Shown: in pieces, positions 5,173 through 6,329 of the stretch
How positions within the stretch are numbered: the first letter of the stretch is position 1
How the letters are laid out: each line of letters begins with the position of its first letter
Assembly (NCBI GenBank): GCA_937892835.1
Contig: CALBHM010000401.1
Coordinates: forward strand, 1 to 6,329
Reading direction: 5' to 3'
Source of the DNA: an uncultured Ruminococcus sp.
Lineage (GTDB): Bacteria > Bacillota > Clostridia > Oscillospirales > Acutalibacteraceae
Length of the DNA stretch: 6,329 nt
Notes under the pieces: generated by a model
What the model saw: the letters and a program-made list of their open reading frames with translations, nothing else
Database searches by the model: none
What the model was told of the DNA's origin: nothing
Program-made: the position numbers and the translations under genes

Positions 5173-5595
5173 TCATCCTTTCATCATTGATTTTATCTTG
5201 TTTCTTATGAGTTTTTCGCCTTCATCGGCGTCATTAACGTTAAGAACAGCCTTCTCCATGGGACACATATCCGTTCCCGAACGGTTGATTATGTGGTCCG
5301 TCTTTTTCTCATATGTTAATTTTACGCTTTTATTTTCAAGATATGCAACGGCATACTCGCTTGTGACCTGCGTATAAATTTCTGAAACACCGTATTTTTC
5401 AAGCAGCATTGCCGCCGCTTTGCCGATAACACGGTCAGCAACCGACGCACCCTTAAAAAAATCGGGATCGGCATCTATTTTTTCAAGAATCGGAGCGACA
5501 CCCCTTTTTTCGGAGGTGTATATTCCCTTTTCGCCGACAGCGGCAAAGGTAACATTCCCCTTAAGAAGATTTCTTGCTTTTTCTGTCTCTTTCAA
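5173..5595 (-). CDS. DUF1893 domain protein (cytidine-deaminase-like fold family), TTG start
   Basis: This 140-residue protein resembles DUF1893 (PF08973), whose Thermotoga member TM1506 I recall as having a cytidine-deaminase-like fold; no function is established to my knowledge. Family landmarks are RGVAPILEKI (31-40), ADRVIGKAAAMLL (53-65), YGVSEIYTQVTSEYAVAYL (68-86) and IINRSGTDMCPMEKAVL (102-118). The canonical deaminase zinc motifs (H/C-A-E and PCxxC) are absent. GKAAA and the single Cys of CPME sit roughly where they would be, so ordinary zinc-hydrolytic deamination is doubtful. The TTG at 5595-5593 is chosen because GGGAGG (5609-5604) lies 8 nt upstream. The gene overlaps the end of the ECF gene by 35 bp and lies 6 nt before the MIF-like gene, so all three are probably translationally coupled. 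No membrane segment is seen. Confidence 0.85.
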   Translation of the reverse strand: MKETEKARNLLKGNVTFAAVGEKGIYTSEKRGVAPILEKIDADPDFFKGASVADRVIGKAAAMLLEKYGVSEIYTQVTSEYAVAYLENKSVKLTYEKKTDHIINRSGTDMCPMEKAVLNVNDADEGEKLIRNKIKSMMKG

Positions 5596-6127
5596 TTATT
5601 AAACCTCCCTTTTGTGCCGCATATATAATCGGAGGAATCACTAAAAGCTGAAGTCCGATTCCGTAAACCCCTTTGACCGTTGCCGTCACTGCTGCAATCG
5701 CTCCGCCGCACTTAATATTTAATAAGTTTGCCGCAACAAAAAGCATAGCGGCATAGAAAAGTCTGCCGGCGAGCATTGAAGTAATAAGCGTAATCAATCC
5801 GCCAAACTTTTTATTCCTCAGCCCTGCATTGTGATAAAGCAATCCGCTGACTAAGCCGTAAATTGCAAGCTCACCTATCATAAACGGCAGCCTCGGCGTG
5901 CCCGGCATACCTGTCACGAAGTGACTTATAAGCGGAGTAAGTATACCTATTATAAAGCCGTAATCCCCACCTATTACAAATCCCGCCAAAAGCACGGGAA
6001 TGTGCATCGGCAAGAAAACCTCTCCTGCTTGTGGAATTCCCGTCAGGTGAAAAAGCTGCGGCAGAACTATTCCGAACGCCAGCATCAGTGCGCCGGCAGT
6101 TAATCTCTTTGTTGATTTCTGTTTCAT
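5561..6127 (-). CDS. ECF transporter S component, substrate unassigned
   Basis: This 188-residue integral membrane protein fits the substrate-binding S subunits of energy-coupling factor vitamin transporters (PF12822 group). About six hydrophobic segments can be seen, near residues 9-27, 42-58, 59-74, 83-99, 109-135 and 150-170. Conserved-looking stretches are TAGALMLAFG (10-19), FLPMHIPVLLAGF (38-50) and GILTPLISHFVTGMP (61-75), the last two being typical of S components. No ATPase or T-subunit gene is in the window, so it would share a general EcfAA'T module encoded elsewhere (inference). The ATG at 6127-6125 is preferred: AAGAGGA lies about 5 nt upstream, and the upstream TTG (6157) coincides with the expected transcription start. 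The basic tail (RDRKSKKSS) overlaps the DUF1893 gene. I cannot say which vitamin or metabolite it binds; no riboswitch is present in the short leader. Confidence 0.85.
   Translation of the reverse strand: MKQKSTKRLTAGALMLAFGIVLPQLFHLTGIPQAGEVFLPMHIPVLLAGFVIGGDYGFIIGILTPLISHFVTGMPGTPRLPFMIGELAIYGLVSGLLYHNAGLRNKKFGGLITLITSMLAGRLFYAAMLFVAANLLNIKCGGAIAAVTATVKGVYGIGLQLLVIPPIIYAAQKGGLIIERDRKSKKSS
5604..5609 (-). promoter_or_regulatory. Ribosome binding site for the TTG start of the DUF1893 gene
   Basis: GGGAGG on the minus strand is 8 nt before TTG at 5595-5593 and lies inside the 3' end of the ECF gene. Its strength and spacing support TTG as the start although no ATG is nearby. Confidence 0.82.
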
Positions 6128-6158
6128 AATTGTCCTCTTAATAAATGATGTCTGCAAA

Positions 6159-6171
6159 CTGTATTTTACAG
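6159..6171. promoter_or_regulatory. Palindrome covering the ECF operon -10 element (possible operator)
   Basis: CTGTA-TTT-TACAG is a perfect 5-bp inverted repeat with a 3-nt centre. It spans the whole -10 hexamer (6163-6168) of the ECF operon promoter. A repressor bound here would block the promoter. The short arms and AT-rich setting mean chance is possible. Confidence 0.35.
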
Positions 6172-6191
6172 CAAAAACAGTTGTTTTTCAA
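6163..6191 (-). promoter_or_regulatory. Promoter of the ECF-DUF1893-MIF operon
   Basis: On the minus strand TTGAAA (6191-6186) and TAAAAT (6168-6163) are 17 bp apart. The expected start is near 6156, leaving a leader of about 29 nt before the ATG at 6127. A 7-bp dyad (6173-6179 with 6182-6188) lies mostly in the spacer. Confidence 0.7.
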
Positions 6192-6220
6192 GTTCATAAT
6201 CAATATAAGCAATATTTTTC

Positions 6221-6249
6221 TTGAAATTCAATATCACTTATGTTATCAT
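6221..6249 (+). promoter_or_regulatory. Promoter of the rightmost plus-strand gene, extended -10
   Basis: TTGAAA (6221-6226) and TATCAT (6244-6249) are 17 bp apart, and TGT (6241-6243) precedes the -10 as an extended element. The start is expected near 6256, about 25 nt before the ATG at 6281. It diverges from the ECF operon promoter within a 153-bp intergenic region. Confidence 0.72.
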
Positions 6250-6280
6250 GGTTTTATTCACAAAGAACCGAGGGATAAAT

Positions 6281-6329
6281 ATGGTTGCGGAAAAAGAAAA
6301 GAACGAGAAAATTGAAGAAACACAAAAGC
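6281..6329 (+). CDS. N-terminal start of an unidentified gene (3' truncated by window)
   Basis: Only 16 codons are visible: MVAEKEKNEKIEETQK, a highly charged, Lys/Glu-rich start with no recognisable domain. The ATG at 6281 has GAGGG about 7 nt upstream and a promoter at 6221-6249. An in-frame ATG at 6248 lies inside the -10 element and is upstream of the expected transcript start, so it is rejected. The gene is transcribed divergently from the ECF operon. No function can be assigned. Confidence 0.6.
   Translation, partial: MVAEKEKNEKIEETQK

Noticed and set aside
6128..6157. ECF gene start at TTG 6157
   Set aside because: It coincides with the expected transcription start and has no ribosome site, while ATG 6127 has AAGAGGA just upstream.
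6159..6171. LexA box (CTGT...ACAG)
   Set aside because: The E. coli LexA box has 8 nt between the arms and this one has 5; the Firmicute LexA site is different in sequence.
1..6329. CRISPR array, insertion sequence, tRNA or rRNA gene
   Set aside because: No regularly spaced repeats, transposase frames, terminal inverted repeats or tRNA cloverleaf were seen.

Overview
The window looks like chromosomal core DNA of an AT-rich Firmicute, most likely a clostridial (Ruminococcaceae/Oscillospiraceae-like) anaerobe. The evidence is a T-box-controlled cysE-cysS pair, a CcpA-type cre box in front of pyruvate kinase, strong GGAGG ribosome sites with some TTG starts, consensus sigma-A promoters, and protein sequences that resemble clostridial homologues. 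I see no mobile element, CRISPR array, rRNA or tRNA.

Layout. (1) Positions 1-859, plus strand: the last residues of a probable glycosyltransferase, then an AlkD-like DNA alkylation repair protein. They end at a hairpin terminator that also serves the convergent pyruvate kinase gene. (2) Positions 900-2410, minus strand: pyruvate kinase (pyk), with two overlapping promoters and a cre box. (3) Positions 2425-4814, minus strand: promoter, Cys-specific T-box leader, cysE (serine O-acetyltransferase), cysS (cysteinyl-tRNA synthetase) and an intrinsic terminator. (4) Positions 4822-6191, minus strand: a tight three-gene operon in the order ECF transporter S component, DUF1893 (deaminase-fold-like) protein, MIF-like tautomerase. 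(5) Positions 6221-6329, plus strand: a divergent promoter and the first 16 codons of an unidentified gene.

How the genes work together. Uncharged tRNA-Cys should bind the T-box leader and prevent termination, raising both cysteine-precursor synthesis (CysE makes O-acetylserine) and cysteine charging (CysS). Pyruvate kinase should respond to carbon status through CcpA. The ECF/DUF1893/MIF operon suggests uptake and processing of a small molecule, but the substrate cannot be read from the sequence. This operon is the least described part of the window. No terminator is visible between it and the cysE promoter, so its transcripts may run into the T-box.
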